Shown in pieces: positions 15,619 to 23,618 of a DNA stretch of 52,738 nt. The position numbers and the translations under genes are program-made. Under the pieces are notes generated by a model that was not told the DNA's origin, searched no databases, and saw only the letters and a program-made list of their open reading frames with translations. Source of the stretch: Actinoplanes sp. KI2 (lineage in GTDB: Bacteria > Actinomycetota > Actinomycetes > Mycobacteriales > Micromonosporaceae); the NCBI RefSeq assembly GCF_025630775.1, contig NZ_JAOSZE010000059.1:1-52738 (forward strand), read 5' to 3'. Numbering within the stretch: position 1 is the stretch's first letter; every line of letters begins with the position of its first letter.

Positions 15619-16908
15619 TTACCCGACGTCGGCGGCCGGCTCGGCCACCGCCGGCGGCAGCGCGATCGATGTCTCCGGCCGGCTTGTCGCGGCCGGCGTG
15701 GCCAGCAACTGCGCGATCCGCCGCTCCCGGCGCGGCCCGGTGACCAGATGACCGGCCGCGACCAGCGCACCGACCCCGAAGCAGCCGAGCCAGAGCGCCA
15801 CGTGGCCCAGATGCTCCTGGGTGAAGCCGCCGACGATCGGCGCGAGCGCCGTGCCGGCCGACCAGTTCAGCGAGCTGAGGCCCTGATAACGCCCGCGCAG
15901 CGCGGCCGGGGAGAGCGCCGCCACGGTCGCCGCGTTGGACGGGGACTGCAGCATCTCGCCGAGCGTCCAGATCACCACGGTGAGCGCGAAGAACCACGCC
16001 GCGTTCGCGAAGGCGACCAGCCCGAACCCGACCCCGATGATCAGCGCGGACAGGGCCAGCACCCGCGACCGGTCGAGGTTCTCGATCAGCCGCGGCACGA
16101 ACAGCTGGCCGAGCACGATCAGCACCCCGTTCACCGCGATCACCCAGCCGTACGTCGCGGCGGAGAGCCCGTCGGCGGCCATCGCGATCGGCAGCGTGGA
16201 CAGGTGCTGCATCATCACGATCACCGTGCCCAGGCTGATCACCAGGTAGAGCACGAAGGTGCGGTCGCGCAACGCCGTCGTGAGGCCGCCGCCCGGCTGT
16301 CGCCGGGTGGTGCCGGCGCGCGGGCCGGCGGGCCGCGTCTCGGCCAGGAAGACCAGGCCGATCAGCGCGGTGATCAGGGTGCTGCCCGCGTCGATCACGA
16401 ACAGCAGCAGGTAGTCGGCCTTCGCCGCGAGGCCGGCGCCGACCGCGGACAGCGCGAAGCCCAGGTTGATCGCCCAGTAGTTGAGCGCATAGGCGCGCAC
16501 CCGATCGTGATCGGGCACGACGTCGACCATCATGGCCGAGAAGGCGGGCCGGACCGCTTCGGTGACCACGCCGAGGGCGAACGTCACGGCGAGGATCTGC
16601 CAATACGCGTACGCGAAGCCCAGGGTGAGCATCAACGCGGCCGCGCCGAACTGCCCGGTCAGCATCGTCGGCCGGCGCCCCCAGCGGTCGGCCAGCACGC
16701 CACCGACGGTCGTGCCGATCGCCCCGCCGACGCCGTAGAGGCCGATCACGAGGCCGGCCTGGCTCTGGCTGAAGTGCCGCTCACCGGTCAGGTAGATGGC
16801 CAGGAAGATCACCACGAACGACCCGAGCCGATTGATCAGCGTGCCGATCCAGAGGAACCAGAACTGCCGGGGCAATCCGCCCGTGGCCTGCCGAAACCAG
16901 CCCCGCAC
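15619..16908 (-). CDS. MFS transporter
   Basis: 429 residues, about 12 membrane helices with a hydrophilic central loop near residue 200 (RPAGPRAGTTRRQPGG). The loop 2-3 signature GGVLADRWGRRPTM is the MFS A-motif. It resembles drug or multiple-substrate exporters of the MdtH/YfmO kind. The GTG at 16908 has AAGGAG upstream; an ATG two bases earlier is in another frame. It is divergent from gpmA. The substrate is unknown. Confidence 0.9.
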   Translation of the reverse strand: MRGWFRQATGGLPRQFWFLWIGTLINRLGSFVVIFLAIYLTGERHFSQSQAGLVIGLYGVGGAIGTTVGGVLADRWGRRPTMLTGQFGAAALMLTLGFAYAYWQILAVTFALGVVTEAVRPAFSAMMVDVVPDHDRVRAYALNYWAINLGFALSAVGAGLAAKADYLLLFVIDAGSTLITALIGLVFLAETRPAGPRAGTTRRQPGGGLTTALRDRTFVLYLVISLGTVIVMMQHLSTLPIAMAADGLSAATYGWVIAVNGVLIVLGQLFVPRLIENLDRSRVLALSALIIGVGFGLVAFANAAWFFALTVVIWTLGEMLQSPSNAATVAALSPAALRGRYQGLSSLNWSAGTALAPIVGGFTQEHLGHVALWLGCFGVGALVAAGHLVTGPRRERRIAQLLATPAATSRPETSIALPPAVAEPAADVG

Positions 16909-17033
16909 ATCATCTCCTTGTAAGTCCCGATCGGCATGATCTCACTTACCACCTGGGCTCTCCGGCAAGCGATTTTCCACGTGGTGGTCGCCACTGCCGG
17001 GTCCACGCTCGCGTCGATCAGGGCTGGGGCAGG

Positions 17034-17789
17034 ATGGAGCCCATGACTGGGACTTTGGTGCTGCTGCGACACGGCAACAGCGAGTGGAACGCCAAGAACC
17101 TCTTCACCGGCTGGGTCGACGTGGACCTGGATGCCCAAGGTGAGAAGGAGGCTCGTCGCGGCGGCGAGCTGCTGAAGGAGCACGGCGTCCTGCCGGACGT
17201 GGTGCACACCAGCGTTCTGCGCCGGGCGATCCGGACCAGCGAGATCGCGCTGCACATCGCCGACCGGCACTGGATTCCGGTGAAGCGGTCGTGGCGGCTC
17301 AACGAGCGCCACTACGGCGCGCTGCAGGGCAAGGACAAGAAGCAGACCCTCGAGGCGTACGGCGAGGAGCAGTTCATGCTCTGGCGCCGGTCGTACGACG
17401 TGCCCCCGCCGCCGATCGCGGCCGACTCCGAGTTCGCCCAGTTCACCGACCCGCGCTACGCAACGCTGCCGACCGAGGTGATGCCGAAGTCGGAGTGCCT
17501 CAAGGACGTGCTCGAGCGGGCCCTGCCGTACTGGTACGACGCGATCGTCCCGGATCTCGCGATCGGCCAGACGGTGCTGGTCGCCGCGCACGGCAACTCA
17601 CTGCGCGCGATCGTGAAGCACCTCGACGGCGTCTCCGACGAGGCGATCGCGAAGCTGAACATCCCGACCGGTTTCCCGCTGCGCTACGACCTCGACGAGG
17701 ACTTCCACCCGACCAACCCGGGCGGCACCTACCTCGACCCCGAGGCCGCCAAGGACGCCGCGGCCGCGGTCGCCAACCAGGGCCGCTGA
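17034..17789 (+). CDS. gpmA: 2,3-bisphosphoglycerate-dependent phosphoglycerate mutase
   Basis: A glycolysis/gluconeogenesis enzyme that interconverts 3- and 2-phosphoglycerate through a phosphohistidine. The catalytic LVLLRHGNSEWN, SVLRRAIRT, WRLNERHYGALQGKDK and the second histidine in LVAAHGNSLRA are intact. About 250 residues, as in the dPGM family. Two ATGs are possible, 17034 and 17043; the second has GGAG just ahead of it, and the choice does not affect the enzyme. It is followed by a hairpin shared with phoU. Confidence 0.96.
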   Translation: MEPMTGTLVLLRHGNSEWNAKNLFTGWVDVDLDAQGEKEARRGGELLKEHGVLPDVVHTSVLRRAIRTSEIALHIADRHWIPVKRSWRLNERHYGALQGKDKKQTLEAYGEEQFMLWRRSYDVPPPPIAADSEFAQFTDPRYATLPTEVMPKSECLKDVLERALPYWYDAIVPDLAIGQTVLVAAHGNSLRAIVKHLDGVSDEAIAKLNIPTGFPLRYDLDEDFHPTNPGGTYLDPEAAKDAAAAVANQGR

Positions 17790-17802
17790 TTCCGTACGCC
17801 GA

Positions 17803-17843
17803 GAAGAAGGCCGGGCCGCCCCCGTGGCGTCCCGGCCTTCTTC
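17803..17843. terminator. Bidirectional hairpin between gpmA and phoU
   Basis: A perfect 13-bp stem (17803-17815 with 17831-17843) has a 15-nt loop. It lies 13 nt after gpmA and 21 nt after the phoU stop (phoU reads towards it). Confidence 0.8.
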
Positions 17844-17864
17844 GTTGGCCCGGCGAGCGTCGGC

Positions 17865-18518
17865 TCAGCTCAGGCCGTCGGTCTGCTCTCCCGTGATCAG
17901 GTAGATCAGGTGCTCGCCGACGTTCACGGCATGGTCGGCGTACCGCTCGTAGAAGCGGCCCAGCAGGGCGCCGTCGATCGCGGTCTCCGCGCCGTACGGC
18001 CAGTCGTCGTCGAGCATCACCGCGAACAGCTTCCGCTCGAGGTTGTCCATCTCGTCGTCGGTGTGCTCCAGCTTCGAGGCCTTCCCCGCGTCGGGCGTCG
18101 CGAGCAGGCTGGCGATCTGCTCGGCCATCCGGTCGGCCACCGCGGCCATGCCCTGGAAGACCGGGCGCAGCTCGGCCGGCACGGCCGGCGACGGGTGACG
18201 CCGCTGCGCGGTCTTGGCCACGTGCTCGGCCAGGTCGCCCATCCGCTCGAGGTCGGCGGAGATGTGCAGCGCGGTGATCACCATGCGCAGGTCGCCGGCG
18301 ACCGGCGCCTGCCGCGCGATGGTGTCCGCCACCTTGGCCTCGACCTGAGAGTAGATCTTGTCGACCTCGACGTCCCGCTCGATGACCGACTCGGCGGCCT
18401 TGAGGTCGGCGTGGAGCAGTGCCGACGTCGCCTTGCGCATGGCCGCCCGCACCGCCTCGGCCATGGTCACCAGCAGTCGGCTGATCTCGTTGAGATCCGA
18501 CTGGAACTCCTCGCGCAT
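17865..18518 (-). CDS. phoU: Phosphate uptake regulator PhoU
   Basis: 217 residues, two PhoU three-helix repeats. The metal-binding motifs are visible as ALHISADLERMGDLAEHV (repeat 1) and RFYERYADHAVNVGEHLIYL (repeat 2; E/D-x3-D-H form). PhoU damps the kinase SenX3/PhoR when phosphate is plentiful. It is divergent from senX3-regX3, with PHO-box-like repeats between, as in other actinobacteria. Confidence 0.95.
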   Translation of the reverse strand: MREEFQSDLNEISRLLVTMAEAVRAAMRKATSALLHADLKAAESVIERDVEVDKIYSQVEAKVADTIARQAPVAGDLRMVITALHISADLERMGDLAEHVAKTAQRRHPSPAVPAELRPVFQGMAAVADRMAEQIASLLATPDAGKASKLEHTDDEMDNLERKLFAVMLDDDWPYGAETAIDGALLGRFYERYADHAVNVGEHLIYLITGEQTDGLS

Positions 18519-18603
18519 GTGCTGTCCCGGGGGGTCGGGGCCGCCCCTCGTTTGGGCAGGGTGCGACCTTGGTTGATGCCTACCGTAGGTCTACATCACG
18601 GCC

Positions 18604-18647
18604 GTGACATGAACACCGGTGAACGACGCCGGGCGCAGTGGTGAACA
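18604..18647. promoter_or_regulatory. PHO-box-like direct repeats (RegX3/PhoP sites)
   Basis: On the minus strand GTTCACCACTG, an 11-nt gap, GTTCACCGGTG and then TTCATGTCACG follow one another. The GTTCA cores start 22 and 10 nt apart, which is about the 11-nt phase of actinobacterial PHO boxes (GTTCAYC direct repeats). Their place between phoU and senX3-regX3 fits autoregulation by phosphorylated RegX3. Binding is inferred. Confidence 0.6.
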
Positions 18648-18706
18648 TTATTCGACACGCGCCCGTTCTGTCCGGTTCGCCGTATGGCCCAGGTAAACAA
18701 TGACCC

Positions 18707-18712
18707 TACGAT
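18707..18712 (+). promoter_or_regulatory. -10 element of a leaderless senX3 promoter
   Basis: TACGAT lies 6 nt before the senX3 GTG, and no ribosome binding site is present. Transcription would start at or next to the start codon. Confidence 0.55.
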
Positions 18713-18718
18713 CGCTGC

Positions 18719-20011
18719 GTGGACTCGGCGAACACCATCCCCCTTGCCCTCGTCGCGCTCGTCGTCGGCGCGGTCGCGGGTGTGCTGTTCGCTCGCTCCC
18801 GCAGGTCGCCGGAGCCGGCCGAGTCCGTCTCCCGGCCGAACGAGGGGGGACGCACCATCGACACCGACGACGGGCCACACGCTGACCCGAACGGCATCCG
18901 GGGTCTCGGCCGCAAGAGCCTCGACTCGTTGCGCGTGGGCGTGGTCGTGCTCGACGCCGAGGACCATCCGGTGCTGGTCAACCCGGCCGCGCGGGCGATG
19001 GGGCTGCTGCGCTCCGGCGGCGCGCCCGGCACCATCGCGGCGCACCCCATCCTGCGTACGCTGGCCGGCCAGGTGCGACGCACCGGCGTGCGGCGCGAGG
19101 TGGAGCTGGATCTGCCCCGAGGCCGCGCCGGGGGAGCGCACGCCCCGCTCGGCCTGCACCTGCGCGCGGTGGCCCTGAACTCGACGCACGTCGCGATCGA
19201 GGCGGCCGACGTCACCGAGGCACACCGGCTGGCCCGGGTGCGACGCGACTTCGTGGCGAACGTGAGCCACGAGCTGAAGACGCCGATCGGCGCGCTGCAA
19301 CTGCTTGCCGAGGCGCTGCTGGACGCGACCGAGTCGGCCGCCGACGTCGAGCCCGAGGACGAGAAGTCCGAGGACCTGGTCGCCGCCCGGCGCTTCGCCG
19401 AGCGGATCCACCACGAGTCGGCCCGGATGGGCCGGCTGGTCAACGAGCTGCTCGAGCTGACCCGGCTGCAGGGCGCCGAGCCGCTGCCCACGCTCGAGCC
19501 GGTCTCGGTCGACTGGGTGATCGCCGAGGTCATCGACCGCACCCGGACGACGGCGTCGGCCAAGAGCATCGAGGTGTCCTACGCCGGTCCCAAGGGCGCG
19601 ACGGTGTACGGCAGCGACAGCCAGGTGGCCACCGCGGTGACCAACCTGGTGGAGAACGCGATCGCCTACTCGGGCGAGGACACCAGGGTGTCGCTCACCC
19701 TGCGTCAGGACGAGCACTGGGTCGAGATCGACGTCGCCGACCAGGGCATCGGCATCGCCCCGCACGACGTCGACCGGATCTTCGAGCGGTTCTACCGGGC
19801 TGACCAGGCCCGGTCCCGGTCGACCGGCGGCACCGGCCTGGGCCTGGCCATCGTCAAGCACATCGCCACCAACCACGGCGGTCGGGTCGACGTCACCAGC
19901 ACGCTTGGTGATGGCTCGACGTTCACCCTGCGCCTACCAGCGCGTCCCCCTGAAGCCCCTTTGCCGTTACCAGCGGCAATTGAGATCGAGTCCGGTGCGG
20001 CCGGGCGCTAG
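18719..20011 (+). CDS. senX3: Phosphate-responsive sensor kinase SenX3 (PhoR-type)
   Basis: 430 residues: one N-terminal membrane helix (about 7-25), a PAS-like domain (about 65-165), HisKA with His184 in FVANVSHELKTPIGAL, and HATPase with LVENAIAYS, VADQGIGI and GGTGLGLAIVKHI. It phosphorylates RegX3 under phosphate limitation; PhoU, encoded divergently, restrains it. The tail after residue 410 is Pro/Ala-rich. The GTG start has no ribosome binding site but a -10 element 6 nt ahead. Confidence 0.94.
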   Translation: MDSANTIPLALVALVVGAVAGVLFARSRRSPEPAESVSRPNEGGRTIDTDDGPHADPNGIRGLGRKSLDSLRVGVVVLDAEDHPVLVNPAARAMGLLRSGGAPGTIAAHPILRTLAGQVRRTGVRREVELDLPRGRAGGAHAPLGLHLRAVALNSTHVAIEAADVTEAHRLARVRRDFVANVSHELKTPIGALQLLAEALLDATESAADVEPEDEKSEDLVAARRFAERIHHESARMGRLVNELLELTRLQGAEPLPTLEPVSVDWVIAEVIDRTRTTASAKSIEVSYAGPKGATVYGSDSQVATAVTNLVENAIAYSGEDTRVSLTLRQDEHWVEIDVADQGIGIAPHDVDRIFERFYRADQARSRSTGGTGLGLAIVKHIATNHGGRVDVTSTLGDGSTFTLRLPARPPEAPLPLPAAIEIESGAAGR

Positions 20012-20042
20012 TCCCCGGAGCCGGAAGATGGAAGGAACCACA

Positions 20043-20726
20043 TTGGCCCGCGTGCTCGTGGTCGAGGATGAGGAGTCGTTCTCCGACGCCCTGTCGTACA
20101 TGCTGCGTAAGGAGGGCTTCGAGGTCTCGGTCGCCCCGACCGGAACCTCGGCACTCACGCAGTTCGACCGGACCGGTGCCGACATCGTGCTGCTCGATCT
20201 CATGCTTCCGGAAATGTCCGGCACCGAGGTCTGCCGCCAGCTGCGGCAGCGCTCGGCCGTCCCGATCATCATGGTCACCGCCCGGGACAGCGAGATCGAT
20301 AAGGTGGTCGGCCTGGAGATCGGCGCCGACGACTACGTGACCAAGCCGTACTCGCCGCGCGAGCTGGTCGCCCGGATCCGAGCGGTGCTGCGCCGCCAGG
20401 GCACCGAGGCGGCCGAGGTGTCCACCCCGACGCTGGCCGCCGGCCCGGTCCGGATGGACGTGGAGCGCCACGTGGTCACGGTCGACGGCGCCGGCGTGCA
20501 GCTGCCGCTGAAGGAGTTCGAGCTGCTCGAACTGCTGCTGCGCAACGCCGGCCGGGTGCTGACCCGAGGACAGCTGATCGACCGCGTCTGGGGCGCCGAC
20601 TACGTCGGCGACACGAAGACCCTCGACGTGCACGTGAAGCGGTTGCGCTCCAAGGTGGAGCCGGAGCCGTCCGCGCCGCGCTACATCGTCACCGTCCGAG
20701 GCCTCGGCTACAAGTTCGAGCCCTAG
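20043..20726 (+). CDS. regX3: Response regulator RegX3/PhoP (OmpR family)
   Basis: 227 residues: receiver (acidic pocket VEDEES, phospho-acceptor Asp52 in IVLLDLMLPEMSG, Lys in DDYVTKPYSPREL) and an OmpR winged helix (ELLLRNAGRVLTRGQLIDRVWG ... DVHVKRLRSKVEPE). It controls phosphate scavenging genes. I chose TTG at 20043, giving MARVLVVEDEES, the family's usual start, with GGAAGGA upstream; ATG at 20028 with GGAG at 7 nt is an alternative. It follows senX3 after about 30 bp and converges, 2 bp apart, with the next gene. Confidence 0.95.
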   Translation: MARVLVVEDEESFSDALSYMLRKEGFEVSVAPTGTSALTQFDRTGADIVLLDLMLPEMSGTEVCRQLRQRSAVPIIMVTARDSEIDKVVGLEIGADDYVTKPYSPRELVARIRAVLRRQGTEAAEVSTPTLAAGPVRMDVERHVVTVDGAGVQLPLKEFELLELLLRNAGRVLTRGQLIDRVWGADYVGDTKTLDVHVKRLRSKVEPEPSAPRYIVTVRGLGYKFEP

Positions 20727-20728
20727 AC

Positions 20729-21169
20729 CTATCGGGTCAGGTCCTCGGCGATCGGTCCGTCGATCGGCACCCGTCGCCACCACCATGGCCGGCACGTCAG
20801 GTCGACATCGGCGACCGCGCCCATCCGCCGGTCCGGGTCGTCGACGGTGAACGAGCGAAAATGCTCGTCCACCACGGCGACCCAGACCGCGAGCCGCTCG
20901 CGCACGGAGGCGTTCAACTCGCCCAAGGCACGCTCGAGGAAATCCCGGATGTGGAGTGCCGCGGCGAGGTCGTGCTCGTTGAAGACGCTGTGGTCCTCCC
21001 AGGGCAGGGCACGGTCTGTATCGATCTTCTCGACATGCTTCGCCCATCCGACGACCAGGTCGACGGCGTCCCGCTCGGTGCCCTCCCCGAGCGTGATCGG
21101 GTGGGCGGCGATCTCAGCGAGGTCCGCCTCCGAGAGCAGCCCACGAAGGTTCGGCGGGATCTCGCGCAT
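20729..21169 (-). CDS. Conserved unknown protein, coupled to the Cys-rich gene upstream
   Basis: 146 residues, not recognised. It is mostly helical, rich in acidic and aromatic residues (WEDHSVFNEHDLAAALHIRD, CRPWWWRRVPIDG), with no signal peptide or membrane helix. Its ATG overlaps the stop of the upstream gene by one base (TGATG), so the two proteins are probably made together and may interact. The stop lies 2 bp from the regX3 stop. Confidence 0.7.
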   Translation of the reverse strand: MREIPPNLRGLLSEADLAEIAAHPITLGEGTERDAVDLVVGWAKHVEKIDTDRALPWEDHSVFNEHDLAAALHIRDFLERALGELNASVRERLAVWVAVVDEHFRSFTVDDPDRRMGAVADVDLTCRPWWWRRVPIDGPIAEDLTR

Positions 21170-22008
21170 CAGGCCTTCGGGGGTCGGGGGGTGGCCGGCT
21201 CGCGGCCGCCTCGGTCGTGTGGCGGGCCGGCGGCGGCCGTTGCCGGGTGGATGGCGACCAGGCCGGTCTTGGCGCGGGCGGCGCACAGCTCGGCGAGCTT
21301 GTCGTAGGCGGGCTTGCCGACCAGGGCGGCGAGCTCCGGGCCGTACGTGAGGTACATCGGCTCGCTGCCGACGTGGGCCTCGGGGGACGAGGTGCACCAC
21401 CAGTCGAGGTCGTGGCCGCCGGGGCCCCAGCCGCGCCGGTCGAACTCGGTCAGGGTGGACTGGAGGATCTTGGTGCCGTCCGGGCGTTTGATCCAGTCCT
21501 GTTCGCGGCGGACCGGGAGCTGCCAGCAGACGTCCGGCTTGTAGGTCAGCGGGTGCACGCCGTCGCGCAGGGCCTGCGCGTGCAGGGCGCAACCGCCGCC
21601 GCCCGGGAAGTCGCCGTCGTTGAGGAAGACGCACGGGCCGTCCTCGGTGCGGATCGCGGTGCGGCGGGCCGGGTTCGAGCCGTCGACGGTATCCATCTCC
21701 GTGTAGTTCTTGAAGCCCTTGCGGTAGTGCTGCCAGGTCTGCGGGGTGAGCTTCGCGGCCGCGGCCTTCACCCGGCTCTCGTCGTCCGCGTCGGTGAAGA
21801 AGGCGCCGTGCGTGCAGCAGCCCTCGTGCGCGCGGCCGGCCACGATGCCGTGGCAGGCCGCGCCGAAGACGCACGTCCAGCGGGACAGCAGCCAGGTGAG
21901 GTCGGCGCGGATGAGGTGCTGCTCGTCGGCCGGGTCGAGGAACTCGATCCATTCCCGAGGAAAGTCGAGGCCGACCTCGCTGGGGCGATTCTGGTCACGG
22001 CGGGTCAC
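21169..22008 (-). CDS. Cysteine-rich protein, DUF3109/YkgJ-like metal-cluster candidate
   Basis: 279 residues. Clustered cysteines recur: TCVFGAACHG, HEGCCTHGAFF, GPCVFLND, GGGCALHAQAL, KPDVCWQLPVR. The order (paired Cys with Gly, then Cys-x-Phe, Cys-Ala-x-His, then Lys-Pro-x-x-Cys near a Pro-x-Arg) resembles DUF3109 and related YkgJ/UPF0153 proteins, which are thought to bind zinc or an iron-sulfur cluster. The likeness is by eye. The GTG start has no ribosome binding site but TACGCT 7 nt ahead. A gene of unknown function sits at the comparable place after regX3 in mycobacteria. Function unknown. Confidence 0.65.
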   Translation of the reverse strand: MTRRDQNRPSEVGLDFPREWIEFLDPADEQHLIRADLTWLLSRWTCVFGAACHGIVAGRAHEGCCTHGAFFTDADDESRVKAAAAKLTPQTWQHYRKGFKNYTEMDTVDGSNPARRTAIRTEDGPCVFLNDGDFPGGGGCALHAQALRDGVHPLTYKPDVCWQLPVRREQDWIKRPDGTKILQSTLTEFDRRGWGPGGHDLDWWCTSSPEAHVGSEPMYLTYGPELAALVGKPAYDKLAELCAARAKTGLVAIHPATAAAGPPHDRGGREPATPRPPKA

Positions 22009-22015
22009 TCGCGAC

Positions 22016-22021
22016 AGCGTA
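22016..22021 (-). promoter_or_regulatory. -10 element of a leaderless promoter (Cys-rich gene)
   Basis: On the minus strand TACGCT, then 7 nt, then the GTG at 22008. There is no ribosome binding site. Confidence 0.5.
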
Positions 22022-22106
22022 CGCGTGCAGGTGACTATTGCCGCGTTGCCGCCCGGTATGACCCCATCTACCCGTCCGAGGCGCGGGCGTGCGCGACAAA
22101 CGGGTC

Positions 22107-22112
22107 TACCCT
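22107..22112 (+). promoter_or_regulatory. -10 element of a leaderless promoter (isomerase gene)
   Basis: TACCCT, then 7 nt, then the GTG at 22120. There is no ribosome binding site. Confidence 0.55.
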
Positions 22113-22119
22113 TTACCAC

Positions 22120-22941
22120 GTGAAGTCCCGCGTCCCCGTCCTGCTGTCCAGCTCCTCCGTGTTCCCCGAGCCGACCGCCGCCGCCTTCGAGATGGCCGCC
22201 ACGGTGGGTTACGACGGCCTCGAGGTCATGGTCTGGACGGACCGTGTCAGCCAGGACGCCGGCGCCCTCAAGGGCCTCGCCGATCACTACGACGTTCCGG
22301 TTCTCTCGGTGCACGCGCCGTGCCTGCTGGTGACCCAGCGGGTGTGGAGCTCCGACCCGTGGGAGCGGCTGGCCAAGGCGGCCGAGCTGGCCGAGACCCT
22401 GGGCGCGCCGACCGTGGTGGTGCACCCGCCGTTCTCCTGGCAGCGCGACTACGCCAAGAACTTCGCCGGCGGCCTGGCCAAGGTGCAGTCCCGGCATCCG
22501 GGCCTGAACTTCGCGATCGAGAACATGTTCCCGGTGAAGATGGCGGGCCGCTGGTTCGTGCCATATACGCCGGGCTGGGATCCGACCGAGGCCGGCTTCG
22601 ACGCGTACACGTTGGATCTTTCGCATTGCGCGGCGTCGCACATCGATTCGCTGGACATGCTCGACAGGATGGGGTCCGGCCTCAAGCACGTGCACCTGGG
22701 CGACGGCACCGGCGAGGGGCGGGACGAGCATCTGGTGCCCGGCCGGGGTAATCAGCCGTGCGCCGAGGTGCTGCGCTCGCTGGTGGCCCGCGGGTTCACC
22801 GGCTCGGTGGCGCTGGAGGTCTCCACCCGGCGCGCGGCGTCGCGGGCCGCGCGGGAGGCAGACCTGCGCGAGTCGCTGGAATTCGCGCGGCGCCATTTGG
22901 CGCCGGCTCAATCGGCGACGCCAGCGGTTACCCGGGCGTGA
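22120..22941 (+). CDS. Sugar phosphate isomerase/epimerase family (xylose isomerase-like TIM barrel)
   Basis: 273 residues, AP endonuclease 2/xylose isomerase-like barrel. Likely metal ligands and active-site strands are YDGLEVMVW, LSVHAPCLL, TVVVHPPFSW, NFAIENMFP (Glu), TLDLSHCAASH (Asp/His), KHVHLGDG and VALEVSTR (Glu). The GTG start is leaderless-type. Family members act on sugars or inositol derivatives; which one cannot be told. It overlaps at its 3' end with a 29-bp repeat array and converges with the CGNR gene. A related gene (Rv0498) lies between regX3 and the bS22 gene in M. tuberculosis. Confidence 0.85.
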   Translation: MKSRVPVLLSSSSVFPEPTAAAFEMAATVGYDGLEVMVWTDRVSQDAGALKGLADHYDVPVLSVHAPCLLVTQRVWSSDPWERLAKAAELAETLGAPTVVVHPPFSWQRDYAKNFAGGLAKVQSRHPGLNFAIENMFPVKMAGRWFVPYTPGWDPTEAGFDAYTLDLSHCAASHIDSLDMLDRMGSGLKHVHLGDGTGEGRDEHLVPGRGNQPCAEVLRSLVARGFTGSVALEVSTRRAASRAAREADLRESLEFARRHLAPAQSATPAVTRA

Positions 22942-23017
22942 GGCCGTCGCCGGCGATTACCCGGGCGTGAGGCTGAACGCGGCGGTTACGCGGGCGTGAG
23001 GTTGGAGGCGGGTGTGA
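22924..23017. repeat. 29-bp tandem repeat array across two gene ends
   Basis: GCGGTTACCCGGGCGTGAGG occurs at 22924-22943, with one change at 22953-22972 and one change at 22982-23001; a partial copy follows. The period is exactly 29 bp. The first copy carries the isomerase stop codon and the third that of the minus-strand CGNR gene, where it yields the NLTPASNLTPA tail. Confidence 0.9.
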
Positions 23018-23540
23018 GGTTGGCGGCTCGCTTGCGGGCCCGGTGCGCGGCCACATGCGATCGGGTCGCGCACCGCTCCGAGCAGAACCGGCGGCAGTTG
23101 TTGGACGACGTGTCGAGGTAGACGTTTCCGCAGCGCTCGTCGGCGCAGATGCCGAACCGGGCGCTGCCGTACTCGCACAGCCACACCGACAGGCCCCACA
23201 CGGCGCCCGCCAGGTATTCCGCGCTGACCGAGGCGCCGCGGCTGGTCACGTGCATGTGCCAGTCGCTGGCGTCGTGCCCGGAGATGCGCGGCTGCACCGG
23301 GAAGTTTTCCAGGAGGGTGTTGAGCTCGTTGACCGCGTCGCCGTCCCGGCCGGTGGTGCCGAACTCGAAGACGTCGCGCAGCCGGCGCTGGGCGCGGCGC
23401 AGCATCCCGAGGTCCTTCTCGGTGACGTGCTCACGCATCCAGCCCTGGTCGTCGGCGAACAGGGCCCGCATGTCCGCGAGGTCGCTCAGGTCCGCGTTGA
23501 CGAGGTCGACGGCGGTCCGGGCGTACTCATCGAAGTTCAC
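22986..23540 (-). CDS. CGNR zinc-finger protein (ABATE domain)
   Basis: 184 residues. The N-terminal ABATE-type helical domain (VDLVNADLSDLADMRALF ... LRRAQRRLRDVFEF) is followed by a C-terminal CGNR finger: FGICADERCGNVYLDTSSNNCRRFCSERCATR gives four spaced cysteines and the CGNVYLD motif. Such proteins are presumed DNA-binding stress regulators. The tail NLTPASNLTPA arises from the 29-bp repeats and is probably not functional. The GTG start at 23540 has TACCGT 6 nt ahead and no ribosome binding site. It is divergent from proline dehydrogenase and may regulate it. Confidence 0.9.
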   Translation of the reverse strand: MNFDEYARTAVDLVNADLSDLADMRALFADDQGWMREHVTEKDLGMLRRAQRRLRDVFEFGTTGRDGDAVNELNTLLENFPVQPRISGHDASDWHMHVTSRGASVSAEYLAGAVWGLSVWLCEYGSARFGICADERCGNVYLDTSSNNCRRFCSERCATRSHVAAHRARKRAANLTPASNLTPA

Positions 23541-23546
23541 CCGACA

Positions 23547-23552
23547 ACGGTA
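23547..23552 (-). promoter_or_regulatory. -10 element of a leaderless promoter (CGNR gene)
   Basis: On the minus strand TACCGT, then 6 nt, then the GTG at 23540. Confidence 0.55.
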
Positions 23553-23606
23553 GCCGCACCTCGCCGCGACGGACACGGTTGCCGCGACCGGCGCGGGTTC
23601 GGGCGA

Positions 23607-23612
23607 TACCCT
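23607..23612 (+). promoter_or_regulatory. -10 element of a leaderless promoter (proline dehydrogenase)
   Basis: TACCCT, then 6 nt, then the ATG at 23619. There is no ribosome binding site. Confidence 0.55.
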
Positions 23613-23618
23613 CGGCGC

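Noticed and set aside
22068..22119. Earlier start for the isomerase
   Set aside because: The frame is open far upstream, but protein similarity begins at the GTG at 22120, which also has a correctly placed -10.
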